The notes: a model not told the origin generated them from the sequence alone. A stretch of 64,000 nt of DNA from Chitinophaga varians (GCF_012641275.1 NZ_JABAIA010000001.1:1798001-1862000), one strand, 5' to 3'; counted from the stretch's first letter, positions 44,587 through 54,137 are shown. Translations and numbers: made by a program.

Positions 44587-46986
44587 TTAGTTACGCACAG
44601 GTTTACCTGTTTTGATCACGCTCTGCAGGCGTTCCAGCGTTTTGCGTTCGCCGCAGAGGCTCAGGAATGCTTCCCTTTCCAGGTCGAGCAGGTATTGTTC
44701 GCTGACGAATGATGGTTCGGTGAGGTCACCGCCACACATTACATACGCGAGTTTGTTGGCCACTTTCTGGTCGTGGTCGGAGATATAATTACCAAAGCGC
44801 ATGGCGTATACGCCGGCAAGCAGGGCGCCCAGCGCGCTGCGGCCCATTACCTTGATGTCCGTTCTTTCCACCGGCCGGGTATAACCTTCGTCGGCCAGGG
44901 CGATCACGCTGCGTTTGGCGTCTGCAATAAGGCGGGACGCATTCATGGTGATTTCGTCATGTCCTTTGCGGAGCACGCCCATATCGAAGCCTTCAAAACC
45001 GGAGGTGGCCACTTTTGCGGTGGCTACGGCCATGAAGTAATCTTTCAGTGGTTCTTCCTCGATGCGGCCTTCCTTAAACTCCAGGCTGGCGCGCAGCGTC
45101 ATTTCTTTGGTGCCGCCACCGCCGGGGATCAGGCCTACGCCCAGCTCCACGAGACCGATGTAGGTTTCCGCAGCAGCCTGTACTTTATCGGCATGCAACG
45201 CCATTTCGCAGCCGCCGCCGAGCGTCAGCGCATGCGGCGCCACCACTACCGGAATAGAGGAATAACGTAAACGCATAGTGGAACGCTGGAACAGGCGTAC
45301 GGCCATGTCCAGCTCATCGTATTCCTGTTCCGCTGCCAGCATGAAGATCATGCCTACATTGGCGCCGGCAGAGAAATTGGTGCCTTCGTTGCCTACAACA
45401 AGGCCGCGGAAGTCTTTCTCCGCGCGGTCCACCGCTTTGTTCAGTCCTTCCAGCACTTCACCGCCGATGGTGTTCATCTTGGTTTTCCAGTCGAAACATA
45501 CCACGCCGTCACCGATGTCTATCAGGTTACAGGCGCTGTTTTTCCAGACGATATTGTTGGAGAAGTTTTCCAGTATAATGAATTCGCCTTCGCCCGGCAC
45601 CGTTTTGTAAGCCTGGCTGGCAACATCGTAATAGAATTTTTTACCGTTTTCAACTTTGTAGAAGCTGCTGATGCCTTTGGCCAGCATATCTTTTACCCAT
45701 TGCGCTACGGTGAGGCCTTTTTCCTCAATCAGTTTAACGGATGCTTCCACCCCGAGCAGGTCCCAGCTTTCGAAGGGCCCTATTTCCCAGCCGAAACCGG
45801 CTTTCATGGCGTCATCCACTTTATAGATATCGTCGGCTATTTCCGGAATGCGGTGAGACACATAAGCGAAGAGCCGTGCATGGAACTGCTGATAAAACTG
45901 TCCGGCTTTGTCTGTGGCAGCTGCCAGCATACGCAGGCGCTGTTTCAGGTCCTCCACTGGCTTGGCTGCATCGATGCTGGCGAATTTGGGTTTCTGTTTA
46001 GGCCCGTATTCCATCGTTTGCAGGTTAAGGGTAAGAATTTCCTTACCACCTTCACCTTTGGTTTTCTTGTAGAAGCCCTGCCCTGTTTTATCACCCAACC
46101 AGTTGTTTTCCACTACTTTTTGCAGGAAGGCCGGTATATCGAAGATGGCTGCCTCTTCATCATTGGGACAGTTTTCTTTTACACCTTTGGCCACTTTCAC
46201 CAGTGTGTCGATACCTACCACGTCTGCCGTACGGAAGGTAGCGGATTTGGGACGGCCTATCACCGGGCCGGTCAGCGCATCCACTTCATCAATGCCCAGT
46301 CCCATTTCCTGCATGATATGGAAAATGGCCATGATGGAATACACCCCCACCCTGTTGGCGATGAATGCCGGCGTGTCTTTACACAGCACAGTGGTTTTAC
46401 CCAGGTACAGGTCACCGTAGTGCATGAGGAAATCAATCACAGCGGGGTCTGTATGCGGAGTGGGTATAATTTCGAGCAGCCGGAGATAGCGGGGCGGGTT
46501 AAAGAAGTGGGTGCCGCAGAAATGTTTCTGAAAATCTTCACTGCGGCCTTCTGTCATCAGGTGGATGGGAATGCCGGACGTATTGGAAGTGATCAGGGTA
46601 CCGGGTTTGCGGAATTTCTCCACCTGTTCAAAAACTGTTTTTTTGATGTCCAGGTTTTCCACCACTACTTCGATGATCCAATCCACTTCTGCCACGCGTT
46701 TCATATCATCGGTGAAGTTGCCGGTCTTGATGCGTTTGATCACATCTTTGGTATATACCGGTGAAGGGTTTGATTTAATGGCAGCTTGCAGCGCATCGTT
46801 CACGATCCGGTTCTTCACAGCGGGGCTCTCGGGCGAGAGGTTCTTTTTCTTTTCAGCATCATTCAACTCTTTCGGCGCTATATCCAGCAATAAAACCTGT
46901 ACGCCGATACCTGCAAAGTGGCAGGCAATTCTTGATCCCATTACTCCCGAGCCGAGGACGGCTACTTTGTTGATGTGTCTTTGCAT
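44587..46986 (-). CDS. 3-hydroxyacyl-CoA dehydrogenase/enoyl-CoA hydratase fusion (FadN-like)
   Basis: A 799-residue beta-oxidation enzyme. The NAD-binding dehydrogenase comes first (GSGVMGSRIACHF at 12-24; C-terminal dehydrogenase domains about 195-420), and the crotonase domain last (about 480-680; SAGANVGMI, TLGGGCEMALHAD and PGGGGTKEMTLR mark the oxyanion hole and active site). This order is that of Bacillus FadN and reverse to E. coli FadB. It hydrates enoyl-CoA and oxidises L-3-hydroxyacyl-CoA. A partner thiolase (FadA) would be expected next to it in Bacillus-like operons but is absent here; terminator-like hairpins lie on both sides. Confidence 0.92.
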   Translation of the reverse strand: MQRHINKVAVLGSGVMGSRIACHFAGIGVQVLLLDIAPKELNDAEKKKNLSPESPAVKNRIVNDALQAAIKSNPSPVYTKDVIKRIKTGNFTDDMKRVAEVDWIIEVVVENLDIKKTVFEQVEKFRKPGTLITSNTSGIPIHLMTEGRSEDFQKHFCGTHFFNPPRYLRLLEIIPTPHTDPAVIDFLMHYGDLYLGKTTVLCKDTPAFIANRVGVYSIMAIFHIMQEMGLGIDEVDALTGPVIGRPKSATFRTADVVGIDTLVKVAKGVKENCPNDEEAAIFDIPAFLQKVVENNWLGDKTGQGFYKKTKGEGGKEILTLNLQTMEYGPKQKPKFASIDAAKPVEDLKQRLRMLAAATDKAGQFYQQFHARLFAYVSHRIPEIADDIYKVDDAMKAGFGWEIGPFESWDLLGVEASVKLIEEKGLTVAQWVKDMLAKGISSFYKVENGKKFYYDVASQAYKTVPGEGEFIILENFSNNIVWKNSACNLIDIGDGVVCFDWKTKMNTIGGEVLEGLNKAVDRAEKDFRGLVVGNEGTNFSAGANVGMIFMLAAEQEYDELDMAVRLFQRSTMRLRYSSIPVVVAPHALTLGGGCEMALHADKVQAAAETYIGLVELGVGLIPGGGGTKEMTLRASLEFKEGRIEEEPLKDYFMAVATAKVATSGFEGFDMGVLRKGHDEITMNASRLIADAKRSVIALADEGYTRPVERTDIKVMGRSALGALLAGVYAMRFGNYISDHDQKVANKLAYVMCGGDLTEPSFVSEQYLLDLEREAFLSLCGERKTLERLQSVIKTGKPVRN

Positions 46987-47137
46987 AGCTTTAGCCTTTT
47001 ATGATCCTTGAATTTAGGATTTTTTTTCACGCAACGACACCTGCGGGATACAAAGACATAAAGTTTTTTACAGATAATTCGAAAACCGGGAAAACTGAAA
47101 TTTCCCCGCAGCCCTGCCCGGATGGCAGTTATCTTAA

Positions 47138-47167
47138 AAGCAAAGGAGCGAAGTTGACCTTCGCTCC
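47138..47167 (-). terminator. Terminator of metG
   Basis: GGAGCGAA (47145-47152) and TTCGCTCC (47160-47167) form a stem with a 7-nt loop, followed on the minus strand by TTTGCTTTTAAG, 43 bp after the metG stop. Confidence 0.75.
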
Positions 47168-47209
47168 CTTACGTGTTAATTTATCTGTAAAACTTGTGGT
47201 GCCGGGATA

Positions 47210-49336
47210 TCAGCTCACGCCGCTACCGGGAGCGACTGTTTCTGCCGGGTTCACAAATACCAGTTTACCGTTGTCTTCCGCCATGAGGATCATGCCCTGG
47301 CTTTCGATTCCACGCATTTTCCGGGGAGCCAGGTTGGCCACCAGTGTCACCTGTTTGCCGATGATCTCAGCCGGATTAAAATGCATGGCTATACCGGAAA
47401 CGACTGTACGTTGTTCTGTACCGATGTCTACCAGCAGTTTGAGCAGTTTATCCGCTTTTTCCACTTTTTCCGCCTGTATGATGGTACCTACGCGCAGATC
47501 GAGCTTCGCGAAATCGTCGTACTGTATTTCCGCTTTGGCCGGAGCGGCAGGCTTCTCTGCGGCAGCCGGGGCGGCAGCTGCTTCTGCGACCGGTTTAACG
47601 AGGCCTGCGTGCAGTTTCTCTACCTGTGCAGCGATCACATCGTCTTCAATTTTCTTGAACAGCAGTTCCGGTTCCCGCAGGGAATAGCCTACGCTCACCA
47701 GTTTGGCGCTGCCGGCATTTTCCCATTCCAGCATACGGTCCACCACTTTCAGGAGATGGCATATCTTCCGGGAAGTGAATGGCATAAACGGATGGGTAAA
47801 GATGGCCAGGTTAGCCATCAGCTGCAGACAGATATGCAGGCTGTTGTCTATTTTCATCTGTAACACAGGCAAATCCGCTTCGGTATAATCGCCGGCAGGC
47901 TTACCTGCTTTGATATTTTCCATTGCTTTGGCCAGTATCCACGGCTCTTTCTTCTGCATATAGGTATTCCCTTTGGTAGAGAATTCCATTACAGCGCCCA
48001 GCGCTTCACGGAAACGATAGGCTTCGAGGCTGGTTTCCACGCTTTCTTTGGCAGCCTGGAAAGCGGCGAGCATTTCGCGATCTGTATCATCCGCCACTTC
48101 TTCATGGAAACGCGGCACTTTGCCACCACACAGTTTATGCGTGAGCACCATGGTACGGTTCACGAAATTGCCCAGGTTGTTTACCAGTTCGCTGTTATTG
48201 CGGGTCTGGAAATCTTTCCAGGTAAAGTCGTTGTCTTTTGTTTCCGGTGCGGTGCTGCACAGCACATAACGGAGCACGTCCTGCTGGTCAGGGAAATCCT
48301 TGATGTAATCGTGTACCCATACCGCCCAGTTGCGGGAGGTGGACACTTTTTCCCCTTCGATGTTCAGGAATTCGTTGGCCGGTACGTTTTCCGGCAGTAC
48401 AAATCCGCCGTGGGCTTTCAGCATGGCCGGGAAGATGATACAGTGGAACACGATATTATCTTTTCCGATGAAGTGCACCAGTTTGGTGTCTTCCTTGCAC
48501 CAGTAGTTGGCCCAGTCAGGCGTCAGTTCTTTGGTGGCGGAGATATAACCGATCGGCGCATCGAACCATACATACAGCACTTTGCCTTCAGCGTCCGGCA
48601 GGGGCACTTTGATGCCCCAGTTGCTGTCACGCGTCATGGCGCGGCTTTGCAGACCGGAGTCCAGCCAGCTTTTACATTGGCCGTACACGTTGTTTTTCCA
48701 GTCCTTATGACCTTCCAGCAGCCACTCTTTCAGCCATGGCTCATAGTTCTGGAGGGGCATGTACCAGTGTTTCGTGGCTTTTTTGACCGGTACGGCGTTG
48801 CTGAGCGCAGAGTGCGGGTTGATCAGTTCATCCGGGCTCAGGGAAGTGCCGCAGCGTTCACATTGGTCGCCATAGGCTTTGTCGTTGCCGCATTTGGGGC
48901 AGGTACCGACAATATAGCGGTCGGCCAGGAAAACCTGTTTTTCCGGGTCGAAGTACTGTTCTGATTCTTTTTCTTCAAAGAGGCCGTCATTGTACATCTT
49001 CAGGAAAAAGTCGGACGCAGTGGTATGGTGTATGGGAGCGCTGGTGCGTGCGAAAATATCGAAAGAGATGCCCATGGCGGCGAAGCTGTCGCCGATGATC
49101 TTGTGGTAACGGTCTACCACGTCCTGCGGGGTTACGTTTTCCTTCATCGCTTTGATGGTGATAGGTACCCCGTGTTCATCAGAACCGCAAATAAATTTCA
49201 CGTCTGCCTTTTTAGCGCGCAGATAACGCACGTAAATATCCGCGGGCAGGTAGCAGCCGGCCAGGTGCCCAATGTGGACGGGGCCATTGGCATAAGGTAA
49301 TGCCGCAGTTATTAGATATCTGTTAAAATTTCCCAT
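47210..49336 (-). CDS. metG: Methionyl-tRNA synthetase
   Basis: A 708-residue class I synthetase. HIGH appears as [20 protein letters not shown] (21-), the zinc knuckle as CPKCG and CERCG (about 145-165), and KMSKS as [10 protein letters not shown] (about 337), a variant common in such enzymes. A C-terminal EMAP-II-like tRNA-binding domain (about 605-708; [34 protein letters not shown]) is joined by an Ala/Pro-rich linker. It charges initiator and elongator tRNA-Met. A TACCTTTG -7-like element lies about 110 bp upstream. Confidence 0.97.
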   Translation of the reverse strand: MGNFNRYLITAALPYANGPVHIGHLAGCYLPADIYVRYLRAKKADVKFICGSDEHGVPITIKAMKENVTPQDVVDRYHKIIGDSFAAMGISFDIFARTSAPIHHTTASDFFLKMYNDGLFEEKESEQYFDPEKQVFLADRYIVGTCPKCGNDKAYGDQCERCGTSLSPDELINPHSALSNAVPVKKATKHWYMPLQNYEPWLKEWLLEGHKDWKNNVYGQCKSWLDSGLQSRAMTRDSNWGIKVPLPDAEGKVLYVWFDAPIGYISATKELTPDWANYWCKEDTKLVHFIGKDNIVFHCIIFPAMLKAHGGFVLPENVPANEFLNIEGEKVSTSRNWAVWVHDYIKDFPDQQDVLRYVLCSTAPETKDNDFTWKDFQTRNNSELVNNLGNFVNRTMVLTHKLCGGKVPRFHEEVADDTDREMLAAFQAAKESVETSLEAYRFREALGAVMEFSTKGNTYMQKKEPWILAKAMENIKAGKPAGDYTEADLPVLQMKIDNSLHICLQLMANLAIFTHPFMPFTSRKICHLLKVVDRMLEWENAGSAKLVSVGYSLREPELLFKKIEDDVIAAQVEKLHAGLVKPVAEAAAAPAAAEKPAAPAKAEIQYDDFAKLDLRVGTIIQAEKVEKADKLLKLLVDIGTEQRTVVSGIAMHFNPAEIIGKQVTLVANLAPRKMRGIESQGMILMAEDNGKLVFVNPAETVAPGSGVS

Positions 49337-49465
49337 ACTATCTTAAAGAATGCTTAAATAAATTTCTTTTCTCGTTTTTGTTTTTGGAATCATCAAACAA
49401 TTTATCACCTTAGTCAGGCGAATAGTAAAAGTATTCACTAATCTGCAAAGGTAAACAAAAGTACA

Positions 49466-50374
49466 ATGGTAAAAATTCCGCCATATCTGAAAAAAGGCGA
49501 TCTGATTGGAGTGATGTGCCCCAGCAGCAAAATGGAACTACAGGCGGCTGAATATGCTGCCGGCGTGTTGTCATCCTGGGGATACCGGGTACATCTGGGC
49601 ATTACCGTGGGTACCAGCTTTCACAATTTTTCCGCACCGGACGAACTTCGGCTGGAAGAGCTGCAGGACATGCTGGACGATCCGGAAATTAAAGCGGTCG
49701 TGTTCGGACGCGGTGGTTATGGCATGGTGTGTATTCTTGACAAACTTGATTTCACCCGCTTCCGCAAGCATCCTAAATGGCTCTGTGGCTACAGCGATGT
49801 GACCACCCTCCATGCCCATATCCATGAACGTTACGGCATTCCTACCATTCATTCCATGATGTGTAGCGGCATTACGCCTGAAACAATTGATAATGAATAT
49901 GTAAACAGCCTCGCCGCTGTGCTGAAAGGCAAATCATACCGCTATACTACGCCCTCGCATACACTAAACCGCGAAGGCAGCGCTTCCGGCCTGCTGGTAG
50001 GTGGCAACCTGTCCCTGCTGGCCAATGTTTCCGGCAGCAAATCGCAGATCGATACCAAAGATAAAATCCTCGTCCTCGAAGATATCGGAGAATACCGCTA
50101 TAATATCGACAGGATGATGTACAACCTCAAACGTGCCGGGTGGCTCGACAAGCTCGCCGGGCTGGTAGTAGGCTCCTTCACGGATGGTAAGGAAACCACC
50201 ACTCCTTTTGGCCAGACGGAATATGAAATTATTCACAATATGGTGAAGGAATATGACTATCCCGTTTGTTTCGGTTTCCCCTGCGGACACCAGCCGGAGA
50301 ACTATGCCCTGAAGCTGGGCGTGAAACACGATCTGAAGGTAGGGGAACTGCGCTCCACTTTGGTTTGCAAATGA
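49466..50374 (+). CDS. LD-carboxypeptidase (peptidase family S66)
   Basis: A 302-residue enzyme of the LdcA/MccF family. The nucleophile is S110 in LCGYSDVTTLH, the acid is in LVLEDIGEYRYNIDRM, and the histidine in FGFPCGHQPENYAL; GRGGYGMVCILD is the strand-loop before the active site. LdcA removes the terminal D-alanine from murein tetrapeptides during recycling; MccF-type members cleave microcin. A murein role is likely here. It diverges from metG and ends in a bidirectional terminator. Confidence 0.92.
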   Translation: MVKIPPYLKKGDLIGVMCPSSKMELQAAEYAAGVLSSWGYRVHLGITVGTSFHNFSAPDELRLEELQDMLDDPEIKAVVFGRGGYGMVCILDKLDFTRFRKHPKWLCGYSDVTTLHAHIHERYGIPTIHSMMCSGITPETIDNEYVNSLAAVLKGKSYRYTTPSHTLNREGSASGLLVGGNLSLLANVSGSKSQIDTKDKILVLEDIGEYRYNIDRMMYNLKRAGWLDKLAGLVVGSFTDGKETTTPFGQTEYEIIHNMVKEYDYPVCFGFPCGHQPENYALKLGVKHDLKVGELRSTLVCK

Positions 50375-50400
50375 TTTATCATAAAGAACAGATCATAAAA

Positions 50401-50430
50401 AAAGCACCCTCAACGGGTGCTTTTTCTTTT
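50401..50430. terminator. Bidirectional terminator after the LD-carboxypeptidase gene
   Basis: AAAGCACCC/GGGTGCTTT dyad (50401-50423) with T-rich sequence on the right and A-rich on the left, between two convergent genes. Confidence 0.9.
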
Positions 50431-50447
50431 ATTTTGATCACAATTAT

Positions 50448-51260
50448 TTAATCTTCCACATCCGGAACGATCTCCAGGCCGTAATCTTCTGCCGTGAGGA
50501 TACCTGCGGCACGCGTGTTTTCCAGCACTTCCGCATTGACGGTCAGCTCGTGAACAGTGGTGAGGTTGTGCAGGTAATCTTTACCGTATAACTTACCGGC
50601 GAGGCCTCCAGGCACGTCCATCAGGTATTTGAGCACTTCCAGCACGATGTGCATGCCGGTGGCGCCGTGTGTGGCGCCCAGTGCGCCCGCGTCGAAGTTG
50701 CGGTATTCTTCTGTCAGGTCCAGTGCGCAGCGGTAAGTGGCGGACCTGCTGCCATCGGGCAAAGGCATATTAAAACCGCCGTACCAGGCTTGCCAGTTAT
50801 GTACTTCACCGATCACCAGCGGGAGTTCATGTTTCACACAGGCATCGTTGAGCAGCAGATGTGTAGGCAGGTGCTGGGAACAATCGATCACCAGGTCGAA
50901 GCCAGGCAGCAGCAGCGCGATATTTTCGGGCTTGGCCTGTACCAGCATCGGGTAATGTTTGGTGTAAGGATTGACCGCCCAGAGCCTGCTGGCGGCCATT
51001 TTCGCTTTATGTTTGCGGATATCCTGCATCTGGTAGACAGGCTGACGGTGCATATCTTCATCGTTGATCACGCCATAGTCCGCAATGCCGATCACGCCAA
51101 CGCCGCTGGCGCTGAGGTACTGCAATACCGGGCTGCCAAGGCCGCCGGCGCCAACCACCAGTACACGGGCGTTTTTCAGTTTTTCCTGCATATCGATGCC
51201 TACGCCGGGCACTGCGATAGGATGTTTAAAATGCTGCAGTTCTTTTTCACTTAATGTCAT
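50448..51260 (-). CDS. ThiF/MoeB-family E1-like protein lacking the usual cysteines
   Basis: A 270-residue adenylyltransferase-like protein. The ATP loop VLVVGAGGLGSPVLQYLSA (33-51) and arginine of DEDMHRQPVYQ are present. In MoeB/ThiF a zinc CxxC and the catalytic cysteine lie around PCYRC...CAEAGVLG; here this reads ATYRCALD...FDAGALG (C178 single; F189 where Cys is usual), and no C-terminal CxxC is seen. So it may adenylate without thiolation, or have another role. It follows the histidine kinase gene by 16 bp; no MoaD/ThiS carrier gene is near. Confidence 0.82.
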   Translation of the reverse strand: MTLSEKELQHFKHPIAVPGVGIDMQEKLKNARVLVVGAGGLGSPVLQYLSASGVGVIGIADYGVINDEDMHRQPVYQMQDIRKHKAKMAASRLWAVNPYTKHYPMLVQAKPENIALLLPGFDLVIDCSQHLPTHLLLNDACVKHELPLVIGEVHNWQAWYGGFNMPLPDGSRSATYRCALDLTEEYRNFDAGALGATHGATGMHIVLEVLKYLMDVPGGLAGKLYGKDYLHNLTTVHELTVNAEVLENTRAAGILTAEDYGLEIVPDVED

Positions 51261-51276
51261 ACGCTGGATCTTTTAT

Positions 51277-52641
51277 CTATTCCTGTGGAAACTCCAGGGT
51301 GAACTTACTGCCTTTCCCCAGGGTGCTTTCCACTTTTATTTTTCCTTTGTGGGCATCTACGATCGCCTTTACATAGGTGAGGCCTAGGCCGAAACCTTTT
51401 ACGTTGTGCACGTTGCCGGTGTGGGCGCGGTAGAATTTTTCAAAGATACGGGAAATAGTATCCCGGCTCATACCAATACCGTTGTCTGTGAAGATGATAA
51501 ACAGGCTTTTGCGGGTATTGTAGGTCTGTATTTTGACTTCCAGGTCCTCTTTTGAATATTTGATGGCATTGTCCAGCAGGTTGAACACCACGTTCGAGAA
51601 ATGTACGTCATCCGCCATGATCACCGGGTTGATGGCGTCCAGCTGAAGGTCTACCACGCCGTTTTTGGCGGCCAGCTGCAGCTGCAGGTTGTCGGTGGTG
51701 TTGCGGATCACCTGGTGCACGTCCATGGCCTGTAGTTTCAGGCCTATTTCATCTTTTTCCAGCAGTGCCGATTGCAGGATGCTTTCCACCTGTTTGTTCA
51801 TCCTTTTGTTTTCTTCCTTGATGATGCCGGAGAAATAGCGGATTTTTTCGGTATTGCTCATCACTTTTTCATTGCCGATGGCGTCGATGGCCAGGGAAAT
51901 AGTGGCCAGCGGTGTTTTCAGCTCATGCGTCATGTTATTGATAAAGTCCGATTTTATTTCCGAGAGTTTTTTCTGGTTCAGCAGGGTGCGGACGGTCAGG
52001 GCAAAGGCGGTGACGATGATGAGGGTAAACAGGATGCTGCCGGTGATCATCAGGCCCAGTTGCCGGGCAATGGAATCGTCCGATGGCATGATGATCATGA
52101 GGCTTTCCGTTTGCGGGCTGAGGTTGAGCATATCTTCCAGCGGCATATAGGTCACCTGATAGCGTTTCCGTTCGCTGACACTGTCTTTTTCATTTTCCCG
52201 GTAGGCCCGTTCAAAATTGGCGGAATGCAGTTTGAGCTGGGAACCGATACCTTCAATAGGCGCGAGGATGGCAAATTCAAAACGGGTAGAATCGAGGTGG
52301 TTTTTCCTCATTTTGGACTGTATGAGTTCCCGCAATTGCTGCGGATTGTAGATATCGCTCATGGCGGGCACGTAGGCCACGGGCCGGTCCATGTCCAGCG
52401 AAAACCCTTTGGTGACGGCCGGGTCCTTTTTGTTGTTGAGGCGGAACATGATGTAGGTCTGCCTGGTGCTCAGCATATCACGTTGTACGTCCGTGATCAT
52501 GTTGATGGACCGTTCCACCAGTTGTTCCTTTTTGATGGCGATGGCGTTTTTGATCCAGCTCACCTGGATATAGATAATGCCCAGGAGAGACAAGGTGATC
52601 AGGACGACGATTACAGGGAAAATTTTCTTTAGTGGTATCAT
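51277..52641 (-). CDS. Sensor histidine kinase
   Basis: A 454-residue membrane kinase: helix at 8-28, periplasmic sensor (about 30-195), second helix (about 197-218), then DHp with H239 in NNMTHELKTPLATISLAID and a catalytic domain with N, G1 and G2 boxes (FNLLDNAIKYS, FTDNGIGMS, GFGLGLTYVK). It resembles the Bacteroidota RprX-type kinases. No response regulator adjoins it; the OmpR-type regulator at 35287-36063 could be its partner, an inference. A TAATTTTG -7-like element lies about 84 bp upstream. Confidence 0.93.
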   Translation of the reverse strand: MIPLKKIFPVIVVLITLSLLGIIYIQVSWIKNAIAIKKEQLVERSINMITDVQRDMLSTRQTYIMFRLNNKKDPAVTKGFSLDMDRPVAYVPAMSDIYNPQQLRELIQSKMRKNHLDSTRFEFAILAPIEGIGSQLKLHSANFERAYRENEKDSVSERKRYQVTYMPLEDMLNLSPQTESLMIIMPSDDSIARQLGLMITGSILFTLIIVTAFALTVRTLLNQKKLSEIKSDFINNMTHELKTPLATISLAIDAIGNEKVMSNTEKIRYFSGIIKEENKRMNKQVESILQSALLEKDEIGLKLQAMDVHQVIRNTTDNLQLQLAAKNGVVDLQLDAINPVIMADDVHFSNVVFNLLDNAIKYSKEDLEVKIQTYNTRKSLFIIFTDNGIGMSRDTISRIFEKFYRAHTGNVHNVKGFGLGLTYVKAIVDAHKGKIKVESTLGKGSKFTLEFPQE

Positions 52642-52724
52642 GCAAATCTGGTCAGGCCTTAAATATACTTAACCTGACATATTAAAAATTGTTAAAAAAG
52701 ATATTTGCTATAGCAACTATGATA

Positions 52725-52732
52725 CAAAATTA
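52725..52732 (-). promoter_or_regulatory. Possible -7 element for the histidine kinase gene
   Basis: Minus-strand TAATTTTG fits TAnnTTTG, about 84 bp before the ATG; the -33 box is poor. Confidence 0.4.
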
Positions 52733-52834
52733 AATAGTTACAAAGGTCGCGAGGTGTCTTAACATCAATACAATATTACTTTAACGTAATTTTAACGGGG
52801 GATGTCTGATTTTATTAATGCGACTTTCCTTACC

Positions 52835-52863
52835 TTTGCTTTACAGAATTGGTACTAAATTTG
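52835..52863 (+). promoter_or_regulatory. Promoter of a probable small RNA
   Basis: TTTG (52835-52838), 17-bp spacer and TAAATTTG (52856-52863) on the plus strand, with no ORF following. Confidence 0.6.
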
Positions 52864-52867
52864 ATTA

Positions 52868-52987
52868 GTAACATTCTATAACAAAGTAATTAAACTTTCT
52901 ACATACATCGACGTGGATTCGTTCCATAAGCGATTTAGATTTTGGTTGATAAAATGGTAAGGAGGTTTTCTAGCCTCCTTTTTTTAT
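52868..52987 (+). ncRNA. Candidate small RNA, about 120 nt
   Basis: Bounded by a TTTG/TAAATTTG promoter and an intrinsic terminator, with no ORF of note between. The sequence is AT-rich with a GC-richer core near 52908-52933 (ATCGACGTGGATTCGTTCC). I do not recognise it as a known RNA. It could instead be an attenuated leader of the YqgE gene, which begins 112 bp after the terminator. Prediction only. Confidence 0.45.
52959..52987 (+). terminator. Intrinsic terminator upstream of yqgE
   Basis: AAGGAGG-ttttctag-CCTCCTT stem (52959-52980) followed by T7. No gene ends immediately before it, which suggests an RNA. Confidence 0.85.
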
Positions 52988-53098
52988 TTCCTTCTTTTTC
53001 AATGAGTTTTGTTACCCTTCCTAACCGTTTCCTTTTTCCTGCTTATTTCTTTCCTGCTTTGTAATCAATTAATTAAATTTGGTTAGAGATCAAAACGT

Positions 53099-53656
53099 AT
53101 GTATATGGTTAGTCTGGCGCCCGGTATTTTGCTTATAGCCGATCCTTTTCTGAAAGATCCCAATTTTGCACGTACGGTGATTTTTGTGTGTGAAAATGAC
53201 GAAAAGGGCAGTTTTGGCTTCGTTATCAACAGGTTATTTGACCAGACCCTCGACGCGTTGATCCCTGACGTCATTTATCCGGGTATTCCGGTGCATTATG
53301 GCGGCCCTGTGCAGGTGGACACGATACATTTTTTACATCAGATGCCTGACCAGATCCCGGGTGGGATGCAGGTGGTGCCGGGGGTATATTGGGGCGGCCG
53401 GTTTGACGATGTGGTGGAGTTATTGAACAAAGGGGCGCTGGACCTGCAGAAGATCAAGTTTTTCATTGGTTATTCCGGCTGGACGGCCGGTCAGCTGGAA
53501 GAGGAGTTGCGGGAGAAGTCGTGGATACCTTCTGAGAGCACCCCGGCGTTGGTGTTTGACCCACGGGAGCAGCAAATATGGCAGCAGGCGTTGAGAAATC
53601 TTGGCAGTAATTTCGCCATGATGGCAAATTTTCCCATTGATCCTTCCTTAAATTAA
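53099..53656 (+). CDS. YqgE/AlgH family protein (UPF0301)
   Basis: A 185-residue cytosolic protein with the family pattern: LAPGILLIADPFLKDPNFAR at the start, VIFVCENDEKGSFGFVINR, HYGGPVQVDTIHFLH, GVYWGGRFDDV and FFIGYSGWTAGQLEEEL. The family is widespread in Gram-negative bacteria; its biochemical role is not settled. An alternative ATG lies at 53105. It is a single-gene unit flanked by two RNA-like regions. Confidence 0.93.
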   Translation: MYMVSLAPGILLIADPFLKDPNFARTVIFVCENDEKGSFGFVINRLFDQTLDALIPDVIYPGIPVHYGGPVQVDTIHFLHQMPDQIPGGMQVVPGVYWGGRFDDVVELLNKGALDLQKIKFFIGYSGWTAGQLEEELREKSWIPSESTPALVFDPREQQIWQQALRNLGSNFAMMANFPIDPSLN

Positions 53657-53769
53657 ATTTTCTAATATTCTGAAAGCGAAGCAGATGTGCTTTGGTGAGG
53701 GTTATTTGTGCAAAAATGAACAAAAAGGAATGACTTTTTTTGCAACAAATTAAATATCTTGCTAAAGTA

Positions 53770-54137
53770 ACAACACAAAATAACCCGTTATAGATCAGGT
53801 AACGAACAACCGATAGAATACACCTATGAAGGCTACCTATGAAAAACATTGCACCTTCAGAGAAGACGCCCGAATTTACCTGAGACAACGATAGGAAGAA
53901 ACAGATCACACATAACAAGCGCATTATTCATTAGGTAATATACACAGCCTGTGAAAGGGCTGCTCATGGATGTACGTGCATAACTGCGGTCCGACAGCGA
54001 TGTGGGGCCCTGTAGGGATGTATTGTACAGAAGTGGGATAGCGGAAATCCCGGGGAGGTAATCTTACCCGACTAACGGGTCTTCTAAGATTGGAATAGTT
54101 AGGACAAAACGAAGGCCGGGTAATCTTACCCGGCCTG
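53770..54137 (+). ncRNA. Candidate structured RNA between yqgE and atpC
   Basis: Multiple nested dyads support an RNA: TCAGGTAA (53795) with TTACCTGA (53883); TGAAGG (53827) with CCTTCA (53859); CAGCC with GGCTG around 53945-53962; GGGAT with ATCCC at 54035-54051; AATCTTACCCG with CGGG...TAAGATT (54060-54091); and the final GC-rich hairpin 54114-54135. A 14-mer GGTAATCTTACCCG occurs at 54057 and again at 54119, so the 54076-54091 arm could pair with either copy. I do not find tmRNA, RNase P or SRP signatures. Strand and ends are uncertain; the promoter is weak (TTTG at 53739, TATCTTGC at 53755). Confidence 0.35.
54114..54135 (-). terminator. Terminator of atpDC
   Basis: GGCCGGGTAA/TTACCCGGCC, 35 bp after the atpC stop. 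On the minus strand it is followed by TTCGTTTTG, a weak T tract. It might serve the plus strand too. Confidence 0.6.

Larger units (their letters stand above)
52642..53098. other. Divergent intergenic region with a probable small RNA
   Basis: A 457-bp AT-rich gap between the kinase gene and the YqgE gene. It holds a possible kinase promoter element, and on the plus strand a full promoter and terminator that enclose about 120 bp without an ORF. Each is listed separately. A second TAAATTTG lies at 53073-53080, suited to a yqgE promoter. Confidence 0.6.

Noticed and set aside
53463..53924. 153-codon minus-strand ORF overlapping yqgE
   Set aside because: Overlaps much of a conserved gene on the other strand and the rest lies in the structured RNA-like region; composition is not protein-like.
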